DNA of 64,000 bases from Ensifer sp. LC163. Lineage in GTDB: Bacteria; Pseudomonadota; Alphaproteobacteria; Rhizobiales; Rhizobiaceae. Both the position numbers and the translations under genes were made by a program. Location: positions 62,001 to 126,000 of the forward strand of contig NZ_MBSS01000056.1 in NCBI RefSeq assembly GCF_001695855.1. The letters are read 5' to 3'. Every line of letters begins with the position of its first letter. Within the stretch, counting starts at the first letter, position 1. Under the pieces are notes generated by a model, which was not told the origin of the DNA, did not search any database, and saw only the letters and a program-made list of their open reading frames with translations. Shown here piece after piece: positions 16,569-24,855 of the stretch.

Positions 16569-17480
16569 CTATTTCAGGAAGCCGTTCTTCTTCAGGAAGT
16601 CTTCGGCAACCGTCTTGGCCGGCTCGCCGCCGACCTGGACGCGGCCATTCAGTTCCTGAAGCGTCACCAGGTCGAGTTTCTCGAAAACCGGCTTCAGCAG
16701 GGTCTCGATCTGAGGGTTCTCCTTCAGCACCGCCTCGCGAATGATCGGGGCCGGCTGGTAGACCGGCTGCACTGCCTTGTCGTCCTCGAGGACCACGAGG
16801 CCGGAGGGCGCGATACCACCATCGGTTCCGTAGACCATCGCGGCATTGGCGCCATTCGTCTGGTTGGCCGCCGCAGCGATCGTCGCCGCGGTGTCGCCAC
16901 CGGAAAGGGTGATGAGTTGTTCCGGCTTCAGCGTGAAGGCGTAGGTCGTCTGGAATGCGGGAAGCGCTGCGGCCGAGTTGACGAACTCGGACGATGCCGC
17001 GAGCACGACATTTCCGCCGCCAGCGACATATTTGCCGAAATCAGACAGCGTCTTCAACTTGTTGGCTTCGGCCACATCCTTGCGCAACCCGATAGCCCAG
17101 GTATTGTTGGCAGGCGACGGCGTCAGCCAGACGATCTTGTTGGCATCATAGTCGAGCTTCTTGGCGGCCTCGTAGGCCTTCGCCGCGTCCTTCCAGATCG
17201 GGTCATCCGCCTTTTCGAAGAAGAAGGCAGCATTGCCGGTGTATTCCGGATAGATGTCGATCTCGCCGGCGGCAATCGCCTTGCGCATCACCGGCGTTGC
17301 ACCGAGCTGCACCCGGTCCACCGTCTTGATATCATTGGCATTCAATACGGCCAGGATGATGTTGCCGAGCACACCGCCCTCCGTATCGATCTTCGAGGAC
17401 ACCACAACGTCGGCGTTGGCGGCCGCTGCGGTGAGCGTGAAGGCAAAGGCTGTCCCGATAAGCAGTTTGGTCAGGCGCAT
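16569..17480 (-). CDS. osmF: OsmF/YehZ-type glycine betaine ABC transporter substrate-binding protein
   Basis: A 303-residue periplasmic binding protein of the OpuAC/OsmF family. It has a cleavable signal peptide (MRLTKLLIGTAFAFTLTAAAANA, cut before DVVVSSK). The family opening VVSSKIDTEGGVLGNIILAVL and the DIYPEYTGNA segment, where the EYTG motif shapes the ligand pocket, are present. It is the first gene of a four-gene operon with two permeases and an ATPase. In enteric bacteria this system has low betaine affinity and is stress-induced, so the true ligand here is open. Confidence 0.93.
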   Translation of the reverse strand: MRLTKLLIGTAFAFTLTAAAANADVVVSSKIDTEGGVLGNIILAVLNANDIKTVDRVQLGATPVMRKAIAAGEIDIYPEYTGNAAFFFEKADDPIWKDAAKAYEAAKKLDYDANKIVWLTPSPANNTWAIGLRKDVAEANKLKTLSDFGKYVAGGGNVVLAASSEFVNSAAALPAFQTTYAFTLKPEQLITLSGGDTAATIAAAANQTNGANAAMVYGTDGGIAPSGLVVLEDDKAVQPVYQPAPIIREAVLKENPQIETLLKPVFEKLDLVTLQELNGRVQVGGEPAKTVAEDFLKKNGFLK

Positions 17481-17815
17481 GGAGTTCTCCCTCGAAATTC
17501 AGTCCCGCAGTTTGACCACGGAATATTCGCGTCGTCCGGGCAAGCCATTCCATATATGTCAGTCTTCGACGAAAAATAGAGCTGCACGCAGAGAGTGCCG
17601 CGCGCGAAAAATTTCAATATCGAGTGAAGCCATCGAAAGCATCGACTACTGCATGAAACGACAGGCGATTGGGCGTTGCAATCGGCAGCGTTGTCAGTCA
17701 CTCTGATTGAGGCCCGCCAGAAACATCCGCTGTCACTCTTGGTTGCGATGCCGCTCGATCCGAACCGCTTGGGGGCTGGCGGCGCGGGTTCGCCCGGCGA
17801 ACGTTCGGGGAATTG
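17481..17815. other. Divergent promoter region, no gene seen
   Basis: This 335-bp gap lies between osmF (minus) and the DUF4126-type gene (plus). It should hold both promoters, but I cannot point to clear -35/-10 pairs or a convincing operator. No reading frame in it looks like a gene. Confidence 0.5.
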
Positions 17816-18283
17816 ATGTCGATCTATCTTCTCGCGCTTCTTATCGGCGTGGTCGCCGGCCTTCGCGCCATGACAGCACCTGCCGCCGTCAGTATTGCCG
17901 CTGCCGCCGGCTGGCTGCCGCTTTCGGGCACCTGGGCAACCTTCATGGGCCTCCGCTTCACACCCTATATCTTCGGGCTCCTGGCCCTGGTCGAGTTCGT
18001 CACCGACCAGTTGCCGAGCACGCCGAGCCGCAAGGTGCCGCAGCAGTTCGGCACACGCATCGTCAGCGGCGGTTTTTGCGGTGCCGTCCTTGGCACTGCC
18101 GGCGGCTCGCTGATCGGCGGTTTGATTGCCGGCATCATCGGCGCAGTGATCGGTACGCTTGGCGGCTATGAGGCGCGCAAGCGGCTGGTCGCAGCCATTG
18201 GCGGCAGGGATCTGCCTATCGCCCTGATCGAGGACGTCGTTGCGGTGCTGCTCGCACTCTGGGTGGTGTCCTCGGTGCTATGA
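17816..18283 (+). CDS. DUF4126-type small membrane protein
   Basis: A 155-residue hydrophobic protein with four or five membrane segments and Gly-rich stretches (GGFCGAVLGTAGGSLIGGLIAGIIGAVIGTLGG at residues 83-115 in outline). It opens SIYLLALLIGVVAGLRAMTAPA, where the GLRA.T motif is typical of DUF4126 proteins. A TTG immediately precedes the chosen ATG (17816) and could also start it. Its stop overlaps the start of the flavoprotein gene (ATGA), so the two are translationally coupled. Function unknown. Confidence 0.8.
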   Translation: MSIYLLALLIGVVAGLRAMTAPAAVSIAAAAGWLPLSGTWATFMGLRFTPYIFGLLALVEFVTDQLPSTPSRKVPQQFGTRIVSGGFCGAVLGTAGGSLIGGLIAGIIGAVIGTLGGYEARKRLVAAIGGRDLPIALIEDVVAVLLALWVVSSVL

Positions 18284-19656
18284 AGAAACATTTCGACGCC
18301 ATCATCATTGGCGCCGGCCAGGCCGGACCGTCACTGGCCGGTCGCCTGGCCGCAGCCGGCAAGGCGGTCGCGCTTATCGAGCGCAAACTCTTCGGCGGCA
18401 CCTGCGTCAACACCGGCTGCATGCCGACCAAGGCGATGGTCGCCAGCGCCTATGCCGTGCACATGGCACGCCGCGGCGCCGACTTCGGCGTGACGACCGG
18501 CCCGGTTTCTGTCGATTTCAAGCGCGTCATGGCACGAAAGGACAAGGTGCGTACCGACGCCCGTTCGGGCGTCGAAAACTGGCTCAAGGGAATGGAAAAC
18601 TGCACCGTCTTTGAAGGCCATGCCCGATTTGAGGACCCGCACACGATCCAGGTCGGCGAGGAAAGCCTCAGCGCCGACCAGATCTTTCTGAACACCGGCG
18701 GGCGGGCGGCAACGCTGGACTTTCCCGGGGCCGGCGACGTGCCGTTCCTCACCAATGTGTCGATGTTGGACCTCGACGTTCTTCCCAGGCATCTCGTCAT
18801 CGTCGGCGGCAGCTACATTGGCCTTGAATTTGCACAGATGTTCCGCCGCTTCGGCTCCGAGGTGACGGTGATCGAGAAAGGCCCGAGGCTTATTGCGCGC
18901 GAAGACCCTGACGTCTGCGATGCCGTTCTTGCGATCCTCGATAAGGAGGGCATCCGGTTTCGGCTCAATGCCGAATGCATCCGTTTCACCAGACAAGGCG
19001 CGGATGTCGTCGCCGGCGTCGACTGTACCTCCGGCGCGCCCGAGGTCATCGGCTCGCATTTGCTGCTTGCGACCGGTCGCCAGCCGAACACCGACGATCT
19101 TGGGCTCGACAAGGCCGGCGTGAAGACCGATGCGCGCGGCTATGTCGAGGTTGATGATGCCTTGCGCACAAGCGTGCCGCATATCTTTGCCATGGGCGAC
19201 TGCAACGGTCGCGGCGCCTTCACGCACACGGCCTATAACGACTTCGAGATCGTGGCCGCCAACCTGCTTGACGGCGAGCCGCGGCGGGTGAGCGACCGCA
19301 TCTCCACCTACGCGCTCTATATCGATCCGCCGCTCGGGCGTGCCGGCATGAGCGAGACCGACGCGCGCAAGACTGGCCGAAACATCGCCGTCGGTAGGCG
19401 GCCGATGACCCGCGTCGGCCGTGCGGTCGAGAAGGGTGAAACCGAAGGGTTCATGAAGGTGGTCGTCGACGCCGACAGCAAGGAAATCCTCGGTGCGTCG
19501 ATCCTGGGCACCGGCGGCGACGAGGCGGTTCAGAGCATTCTCGACGTCATGTACGCCAAGAAGCCCTACACCACGATCACTCACGCGATGCACATTCACC
19601 CGACGGTGTCGGAGCTCATCCCGACGGTCTTCGGGGACCTCACGCCGGCAAGCTGA
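18280..19656 (+). CDS. MerA-like FAD-dependent pyridine nucleotide-disulfide oxidoreductase
   Basis: A 458-residue flavoprotein of the class I disulfide reductase family. The FAD site is IIIGAGQAGPSLA (8-20) and the redox-active disulfide is GGTCVNTGC (C42, C47). A second Rossmann motif (IVGGSYIGLEFA) and the FAD motif FAMGDCNGRGAF are present. The C-terminal HIHPTVSEL supplies the active-site His of the dimer partner. It lacks the N-terminal heavy-metal domain and C-terminal Cys pair of true mercuric reductases, so it is better called MerA-like or RclA-like. It is translationally coupled to a DUF4126-type protein. Confidence 0.88.
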   Translation: MKKHFDAIIIGAGQAGPSLAGRLAAAGKAVALIERKLFGGTCVNTGCMPTKAMVASAYAVHMARRGADFGVTTGPVSVDFKRVMARKDKVRTDARSGVENWLKGMENCTVFEGHARFEDPHTIQVGEESLSADQIFLNTGGRAATLDFPGAGDVPFLTNVSMLDLDVLPRHLVIVGGSYIGLEFAQMFRRFGSEVTVIEKGPRLIAREDPDVCDAVLAILDKEGIRFRLNAECIRFTRQGADVVAGVDCTSGAPEVIGSHLLLATGRQPNTDDLGLDKAGVKTDARGYVEVDDALRTSVPHIFAMGDCNGRGAFTHTAYNDFEIVAANLLDGEPRRVSDRISTYALYIDPPLGRAGMSETDARKTGRNIAVGRRPMTRVGRAVEKGETEGFMKVVVDADSKEILGASILGTGGDEAVQSILDVMYAKKPYTTITHAMHIHPTVSELIPTVFGDLTPAS

Positions 19657-19678
19657 CGGTCGGAAGGCCGACCGTCAG
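19653..19678. terminator. Bidirectional hairpin between convergent genes
   Basis: An 11-bp perfect stem (CTGACGGTCGG 19653-19663 with CCGACCGTCAG 19668-19678) and 4-nt loop sit between the stop of the flavoprotein gene, which it overlaps, and the stop of the M20 gene. T-runs are weak on both sides. Confidence 0.6.
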
Positions 19679-19686
19679 GTCTGCAT

Positions 19687-20838
19687 TCACACCAGCGCAG
19701 AGCGTGCGAGATGGTAGAAATACATCGCACCGCGCTCGAGGATGTCGTCGTTGAAGTCGTAGCGCGTGGTGTGAAGCCCGCTCGTATCGCCATTGCCGAT
19801 CAGCACATAGGCACCCGGGACCTCCTCCAGCAGGAAGGAAAAGTCCTCGCTGCCCATCAGCGGCTGGGCGAGCTCGACAAACGTGTCCTCGCCAAACTTC
19901 TCGCTGATCACCGCGCGCGCCTGGTCGACGGCATCCGCATCGTTGATGGTCGCGGGATAGCCGACCTGCCAGCCAAAGGTGACATCGGCATTGAAACTCT
20001 GCGCCTGGAAACGGGCGATCTGCTCGACACGCTCCTGCAACTGCTTTCGCACTACCGGGTCGGTGGCCCGCATGCTGATCTCCAGCACTGCCGTGTCGGG
20101 GATGATGTTCGATGCCGAGCCCGATTGAAACGAACCGACGGTCACCACCGAGGGCTGGTGCGGCGAGACGTTGCGCGACACGAGCGTCTGCAGCGCCATG
20201 ACGATGCTTGAGCCCACGACGACAGGATCGACGGTCAGCTCCGGCTGCGCCCCATGGCCGCCCTTGCCCTTGATCGTCAGCGTCAGCACGTCGATCGAGG
20301 CTGCCATGGCACCCGCACGCGTCGAGAAAGTGCCGACCGGCAGACCCGGCCAGTTGTGAAGCGCAAAGACGCGTTCGCAGGGAAAGTGCTTGAACAGGCC
20401 ATCTTCGATCATCAGCTTGCCGCCGCCGAAATTTTCTTCGGCCGGCTGGAAGATCAGGTGCACGGTTCCGTTAAAACTCGCATCCCGCGACAGTGCCCAG
20501 GCAGCACCGAGCAGCATGCTCGTGTGACCGTCATGACCACAGGCATGCATCGTGCCGGGATGTTTGCTCTGATAGGAAAGCCCGGTTTCCTCCTGCATCG
20601 GCAGCGCGTCCATGTCGGCACGGAAGCCGATCGAGCGGTTGCTGTTGCCACGCTTCAGTGTCGCGACGATGCCGGTCGCCGCCAATCCGCGCGTCACCTC
20701 GAAACCCCAGGACTGCAGCAGGCCGGCAACGAAGTCCGAGGTCTTCACTTCGGACAGGCCGATTTCCGGCATCTCGTGCAGCTTGTGGCGGATATTGACG
20801 AGTTCGGGCAGGAATTCAGATAGGATCGCGTCGCGCAT
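19687..20838 (-). CDS. M20 family metallo-amidohydrolase
   Basis: A 383-residue M20D amidohydrolase of the hippurate hydrolase/IAA-amino-acid hydrolase type. These remove acyl groups from N-acyl amino acids, using two metal ions in the cytoplasm. Visible motifs are GFRADMDALP (71-80), MHACGHDGH (C100, H102) and PAEE (E134, E135). The ATG at 20838 is preceded by GAGGAGAG. It is the last gene of the amino-acid operon, 10 bp after the ATPase gene. An N-acylated arginine or ornithine derivative is a reasonable substrate from context, but that is inference. Confidence 0.9.
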   Translation of the reverse strand: MRDAILSEFLPELVNIRHKLHEMPEIGLSEVKTSDFVAGLLQSWGFEVTRGLAATGIVATLKRGNSNRSIGFRADMDALPMQEETGLSYQSKHPGTMHACGHDGHTSMLLGAAWALSRDASFNGTVHLIFQPAEENFGGGKLMIEDGLFKHFPCERVFALHNWPGLPVGTFSTRAGAMAASIDVLTLTIKGKGGHGAQPELTVDPVVVGSSIVMALQTLVSRNVSPHQPSVVTVGSFQSGSASNIIPDTAVLEISMRATDPVVRKQLQERVEQIARFQAQSFNADVTFGWQVGYPATINDADAVDQARAVISEKFGEDTFVELAQPLMGSEDFSFLLEEVPGAYVLIGNGDTSGLHTTRYDFNDDILERGAMYFYHLARSALV

Positions 20839-20848
20839 GGTTCTCTCC

Positions 20849-21613
20849 TCAAGCCATCTGCAGGAACTGGCGCAGGCGCGCCGATTTCGGGTCACGCATG
20901 ACCTGCGACGGGGCACCGCGTTCCTCGACCAGCCCCTTGTGAAGGAAGATGACTTCGCTGGAGATGTCGCGTGCCAGCGACATTTCGTGCGTCACCATCA
21001 CCATGGTGCGCCCCTCCTCCGCCAGTTTCTTGATGACCAGCAGCACCTCGTTGACGAGTTCCGGGTCCAGTGCCGAGGTCGGTTCGTCGAAGAGCATGAC
21101 GTCGGGCTTCATCGCCAAAGCGCGCGCGATCGCCGCGCGTTGCTGCTGGCCGCCGGAGAGCTGGTTGGGATAATGATCGCGCTTCGGCGTGATCCCGACC
21201 TTCTCCATCAGCGCCTCGGCCTCGCCGACGGCGTCCTTGCGCGTCATGCCGAGCACATGCATCGGACCTTCGATGATGTTTTCGAGGATGGTCCTGTGCG
21301 ACCAGAGATTGAAGCTCTGGAACACCATGCCGAGACGGGTGCGGATATGCTCGAGCTGCCGCTTGTCGGCGGCAACGAGCTTGCCGTCCTTGCCCTTCAA
21401 CGTCCGGATCACTTCGCCCGACACCGAGATTTCGCCCTCGTCGGGCGTCTCGAGATAGTTGATGCAGCGCAGCAACGTGCTTTTGCCCGAGCCGCTGCTG
21501 CCGATCAGCGAAATGACGTCACCGGATTTTGCTTCGAACGAAACGCCCTTGAGCACCTCGACCGAGCCGAAGCTCTTGTGGATGTTCTTCACAGACAGTG
21601 CGGTTGCGACCAT
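20849..21613 (-). CDS. Polar amino-acid ABC transporter ATP-binding protein
   Basis: A 254-residue ATPase of the HisP/GlnQ/OccP class. Walker [10 protein letters not shown] is at about residues 35-43, with [30 protein letters not shown] and VTHEM. The SFNLWSH segment and the insertion carrying [16 protein letters not shown] are typical of the histidine/opine subclass. It follows the permease gene by 37 bp and precedes the M20 gene by 10 bp. It powers uptake of a basic amino acid, judging by the enzymes in the operon. Confidence 0.94.
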   Translation of the reverse strand: MVATALSVKNIHKSFGSVEVLKGVSFEAKSGDVISLIGSSGSGKSTLLRCINYLETPDEGEISVSGEVIRTLKGKDGKLVAADKRQLEHIRTRLGMVFQSFNLWSHRTILENIIEGPMHVLGMTRKDAVGEAEALMEKVGITPKRDHYPNQLSGGQQQRAAIARALAMKPDVMLFDEPTSALDPELVNEVLLVIKKLAEEGRTMVMVTHEMSLARDISSEVIFLHKGLVEERGAPSQVMRDPKSARLRQFLQMA

Positions 21614-21650
21614 CGTCGTTCCTCCTGTGGCGCGATTGCGCGCCTTGTCC

Positions 21651-22355
21651 TTATGCCTTCGCCGTGCGGTAGCGGCTCAGCCGCTTTTCGACGACGTTCA
21701 TCACCCGCGTCAGGATGAAGACGACGGTGAAATAGATGATGCCGGCCGCGATCAACGGCTCGAAGATCAAAAGCGACTGGCGCTGCAGCATGCGTGCGGT
21801 GCCCATGACCTCGAGAATGGTGATTGTCGAGGCAAGCGAGGTCGTCTTCAGCAGGATGATGAGATCGCCCGTCAGAACCGGCAAGCAGGAACGCAACGCC
21901 TGCGGCAGCGTGATGCGCCGGAGGATCAGCGACGACCGCATGCCGATCGACTTGGCCGCCTCGATCTGCCCGCGCGGGATCGCCTTGATCGCACCGCGGA
22001 TCACTTCCGCGTTGTAGGCCGCCTGATTGAGGCTGAGCGCGAAGATCGCATACCACAGGCCGTCACGAAGATACGGCCACAGGAAGCTGTGGCGAACCCA
22101 GGTTCCCGGCAGGATCTGCCCGAGGCCATAATAGACGAGATAGATCTGCACGAGCAGCGGCGTGCCGCGAAACGCGAAGGTAAAGACATAGGCCGGCATC
22201 GACAGGATGCGGCGGGGCGACAGCCGGGCAAGGGCCACAAGCGTGCCGATGACCAGGCCGAAGACGCCGGCGACGGCCGTCAACAGCAGCGTCAGCGGGG
22301 TTGCCTTGATGAGCGCCGGCAGGAAGCCGATAACGTTGGAGATCGTTTCCATCAA
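21651..22355 (-). CDS. Polar amino-acid ABC transporter permease
   Basis: A 234-residue inner-membrane permease of the HisM/OccM type with about five spans. The EAA loop is QIEAAKSIGMRSSLILRRIT ending in LPQ, and FRGTPLLVQIYLVYYG is the usual early motif. It overlaps the other permease gene by 4 bp (ATGA), so the two are translationally coupled and form the heterodimeric channel. Confidence 0.94.
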   Translation of the reverse strand: MMETISNVIGFLPALIKATPLTLLLTAVAGVFGLVIGTLVALARLSPRRILSMPAYVFTFAFRGTPLLVQIYLVYYGLGQILPGTWVRHSFLWPYLRDGLWYAIFALSLNQAAYNAEVIRGAIKAIPRGQIEAAKSIGMRSSLILRRITLPQALRSCLPVLTGDLIILLKTTSLASTITILEVMGTARMLQRQSLLIFEPLIAAGIIYFTVVFILTRVMNVVEKRLSRYRTAKA

Positions 22356-23065
22356 TGGTGCCCCCGGTTCAGGCGGCGTTCGATCTGAGCGATCACCAAG
22401 GCTGAGACGAGCGTGATCAAAAGAAACAGGACGGCCGTCAACCCGTAGAAGAAGATGTATTGCTTGGTGCCTGCGGCAGCGCGGTAGCCGGTATAGAGCA
22501 GTTCGCTGAACGAGCCGAGCACGCTGATGATGGCGCTTTCCTTGGTGATGGAAAGCCAGAGATTGCCCATGCCAGGCACGGCGTGGCGCATCATCTGCGG
22601 CAGCACGATACGGCTAAGGACCTTGCGCGGCCGCATGCCGATCGAAACCGCTGCCTCGATCTGTCCCGGCGGAACAGCAAGGAAGGCCGAACGCAGCACT
22701 TCCGTCATGAAGGCGCCGGAGACGAAGGCGAGCGCGATGATGGCCGCCCAGAACGAGCTGAACTGGAACGTCTCGGCGACGAGACCTAAATGCTTCAGCA
22801 GCCGTTCAGCGCCGCTTGCCACCGAGAAATAGAGAAGCAGGATGACCAGCAGTTCGGGAAGCGAACGCACGACGGTGGTGTAGATATCGGCGAGCAGGCG
22901 CGGCAAGCGGTGCTTCGACAGCTTTCCGGCGGCACCCAGCAGCCCGAAGACGACTGCGACCGCATAGGCGACCACGGACACCTGCAGCGTCATCACCAGG
23001 CCCCAGGCGAAATCGTCGCCCCAGCCCTCGCCGCCCCAGGCAAGCAATTGCCAGTAATAGTCCAT
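22352..23065 (-). CDS. Polar amino-acid ABC transporter permease
   Basis: A 237-residue permease of the HisQ/OccQ type. The motif VRSLPELLVILLLYF appears in the first half and the EAA loop is QIEAAVSIGMRPRKVLSRIV, ending in LPQ. It is encoded 125 bp after the binding-protein gene, across a strong hairpin, and overlaps the next permease gene by 4 bp. Confidence 0.94.
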   Translation of the reverse strand: MDYYWQLLAWGGEGWGDDFAWGLVMTLQVSVVAYAVAVVFGLLGAAGKLSKHRLPRLLADIYTTVVRSLPELLVILLLYFSVASGAERLLKHLGLVAETFQFSSFWAAIIALAFVSGAFMTEVLRSAFLAVPPGQIEAAVSIGMRPRKVLSRIVLPQMMRHAVPGMGNLWLSITKESAIISVLGSFSELLYTGYRAAAGTKQYIFFYGLTAVLFLLITLVSALVIAQIERRLNRGHH

Positions 23066-23143
23066 CCGTCGTTACCTGTTCCCGATTGGTGTCGTCAGCC
23101 AAAGGCTGCGATGATGCCCCGGACGCTGCGGTCCGTTTGGCCA

Positions 23144-23178
23144 TCGAGGGCGAAGGGGCTCGGCCCCGACGCCCTCGA
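23144..23178 (-). repeat. Nested intercistronic hairpin after the amino-acid binding-protein gene
   Basis: An outer 9-bp stem (TCGAGGGCG with CGCCCTCGA) encloses an inner GGGGC/GCCCC stem (23155-23159 with 23163-23167). It lies in the binding-protein/permease gap and lacks a downstream T-run, so mRNA stabilisation is more likely than termination. Confidence 0.55.
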
Positions 23179-23190
23179 AAAAGTCCGTGA

Positions 23191-23991
23191 CTACTTCTTG
23201 CCGAAGATCCACTTGTCGACGAGCGTCTGGATCTGTCCGTCCTTTTCCAAGGCGGCCAGGCCGGCATTGACCTTGTCGAGGGCTGCTGCGTCACCCTTGC
23301 GCACCGCATAGGCAACGCCTTCGCCGAGAACGACGTTCTTCGGTACGACGACCTTGACCTCGTAGTCCGCGCCGTCGGGCGACTTCAGGAACGTCTGGAT
23401 GTAGAGGTCGGGGATCAGAACGTAGTCGACGCGACCGGCGACCAGATCGGCGACGGAATTGTCGGCGGTATCGTAGCTCTTCGCCTCAGCGCCCGGCAGA
23501 TACTTGGCGACATAGGCCGACTGCACACTCGAGGTCTGGACGCCGATGATCTTGCCCTCGACGCTGGCCGGATCGATGATCTGGCCGGTACCATCAGCCG
23601 CATCGATCGTCTTGATCTCGCTGGTGTCGGACTTGAGACCGACGAAGGACGTGCCCTCGGTGTAATAGGGCGTCGAGAAGTCTACGACCTTACGGCGCTC
23701 ATCGGTGATAGAGAACGCGCCGATGATGAAATCGACCTTGTTTTCCTTCAGCGACGGGATAAGGCCGTCCCACGCCATCTGGTTGATGTCGCACTTCACC
23801 GCCATCTTTTCGCAGAGTGCGCGGGACAGGTCGGCCTCGAGGCCCTCCCATTCGCCGCCGGCGTTGACCTGCGTGAAGGGCATGTAGGGCTCGGGCGTCA
23901 TGCCCAGGCGCATCGTGTCCTCGGCGAAAGCGGCGCTCGCCGCCATGGAAAGGGCGATCCCTGCGAACAGGGCCGACTTGAACGTTCTCAT
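23191..23991 (-). CDS. Polar amino-acid ABC transporter substrate-binding protein
   Basis: A 266-residue periplasmic binding protein (family 3). The signal peptide MRTFKSALFAGIALSMAASAAFA is cleaved before EDTMRLG. The motif EGLEADLSRALCEKM and the DFSTPYY segment are typical of Lys/Arg/Orn- and glutamine-type binding proteins. The start at 23991 is followed by this clear signal peptide; longer versions enter the upstream gene. It is flanked by DDAH-type and permease genes. From context, the likely ligands are arginine, methylarginines, citrulline or ornithine. Confidence 0.92.
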   Translation of the reverse strand: MRTFKSALFAGIALSMAASAAFAEDTMRLGMTPEPYMPFTQVNAGGEWEGLEADLSRALCEKMAVKCDINQMAWDGLIPSLKENKVDFIIGAFSITDERRKVVDFSTPYYTEGTSFVGLKSDTSEIKTIDAADGTGQIIDPASVEGKIIGVQTSSVQSAYVAKYLPGAEAKSYDTADNSVADLVAGRVDYVLIPDLYIQTFLKSPDGADYEVKVVVPKNVVLGEGVAYAVRKGDAAALDKVNAGLAALEKDGQIQTLVDKWIFGKK

Positions 23992-24020
23992 GATATTTCC
24001 TCCGCGAATATGTGTCTGAA

Positions 24021-24824
24021 TCAGAGCGTGTTGCTGAACCAGCGCAGCGACATGCAGGACAGGCCTGCATCGATCTTGCCGATTTCGGTGGTCTTCAGCG
24101 GTGCGACCTTGTAGCCGAGCTTGTCGAGCATCTCGATCGTGCGCGGGAAGTCGGAGCCAACCATGACGACATCGTTGACGCGCAGCGCGTTGGCCGCCGG
24201 CTCTTCGCCTTCCGGAATGATGACCTGCTTGAAGCGGTCGAACACACCCGACTTGGCGAGACGAGCAGTCGAAAGCACCGTTTCCTCGTCGAGAAGCGAG
24301 CAATCGGTCTTGAAGTGCAGCACGCCTTCGGGTGTCGCGACGATCTCGCTCTTGCGGCCGAGCTTGTCGAGGCAGGCCTGCAGCGCTTCGGCGCCGACCT
24401 TGTCGGTGCGGGCCGAAAGACCAATCATCACGCTTTCACGAGTCGTCAGCACGTCGCCGCCGTCGGCAAGACCAATGCCCGGCAGGTCGAGAACCGTCTC
24501 GAACATGTTGCGAAGGGTCGGCTCGATCTCGATGGTTTCCTTGACGCGGGTCGCAGCACCCGGGCGCAGCAGGATCGCGCCTTCGGTGAAGACCAGCGCC
24601 GGATCTTCGACGAAGATCGAATCCGGGAAGGCTTCCAGCGCCGGAAGAACGGTGACCTTCACGCCCGCATCCTTCATCGCCTGGATATAGGCGTCGTGCT
24701 CGGCCTTCACGCCCTCATAGGTCGGATTGCCACGGTCGTCGGCACGCAGGCCATTGACGACGGTGGTCGACGGCGTGCGGACGATGATGTTGTTGAAAGA
24801 GTAGACGGGGCGTGCTTGCGACAT
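24021..24824 (-). CDS. ddaH: Dimethylarginine dimethylaminohydrolase (DDAH)-type amidinohydrolase
   Basis: A 267-residue guanidine-modifying enzyme. The family cuts N-omega-(di)methylarginine into citrulline and (di)methylamine through a covalent Cys intermediate. Visible are DSIFVEDP (D74), LADGGDVL (120-126), the active-site His in GVLHFKTDCS (H170) and the nucleophile in DAGLSCMSL (C257), 10 residues from the end as in DDAHs. ATG 24824 is the start. It sits 31 bp after the CtlX-type gene and 29 bp before the binding-protein gene. Related amidinohydrolases act on arginine itself, so the exact substrate needs assay. Confidence 0.85.
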   Translation of the reverse strand: MSQARPVYSFNNIIVRTPSTTVVNGLRADDRGNPTYEGVKAEHDAYIQAMKDAGVKVTVLPALEAFPDSIFVEDPALVFTEGAILLRPGAATRVKETIEIEPTLRNMFETVLDLPGIGLADGGDVLTTRESVMIGLSARTDKVGAEALQACLDKLGRKSEIVATPEGVLHFKTDCSLLDEETVLSTARLAKSGVFDRFKQVIIPEGEEPAANALRVNDVVMVGSDFPRTIEMLDKLGYKVAPLKTTEIGKIDAGLSCMSLRWFSNTL

Positions 24825-24855
24825 TTGTAGGACCTTTGGCTTGGATGAGGTGCTT

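Noticed and set aside
18280-19656. Calling the flavoprotein a mercuric reductase
   Set aside because: It lacks the N-terminal heavy-metal domain and the C-terminal Cys pair needed to bind Hg(II).
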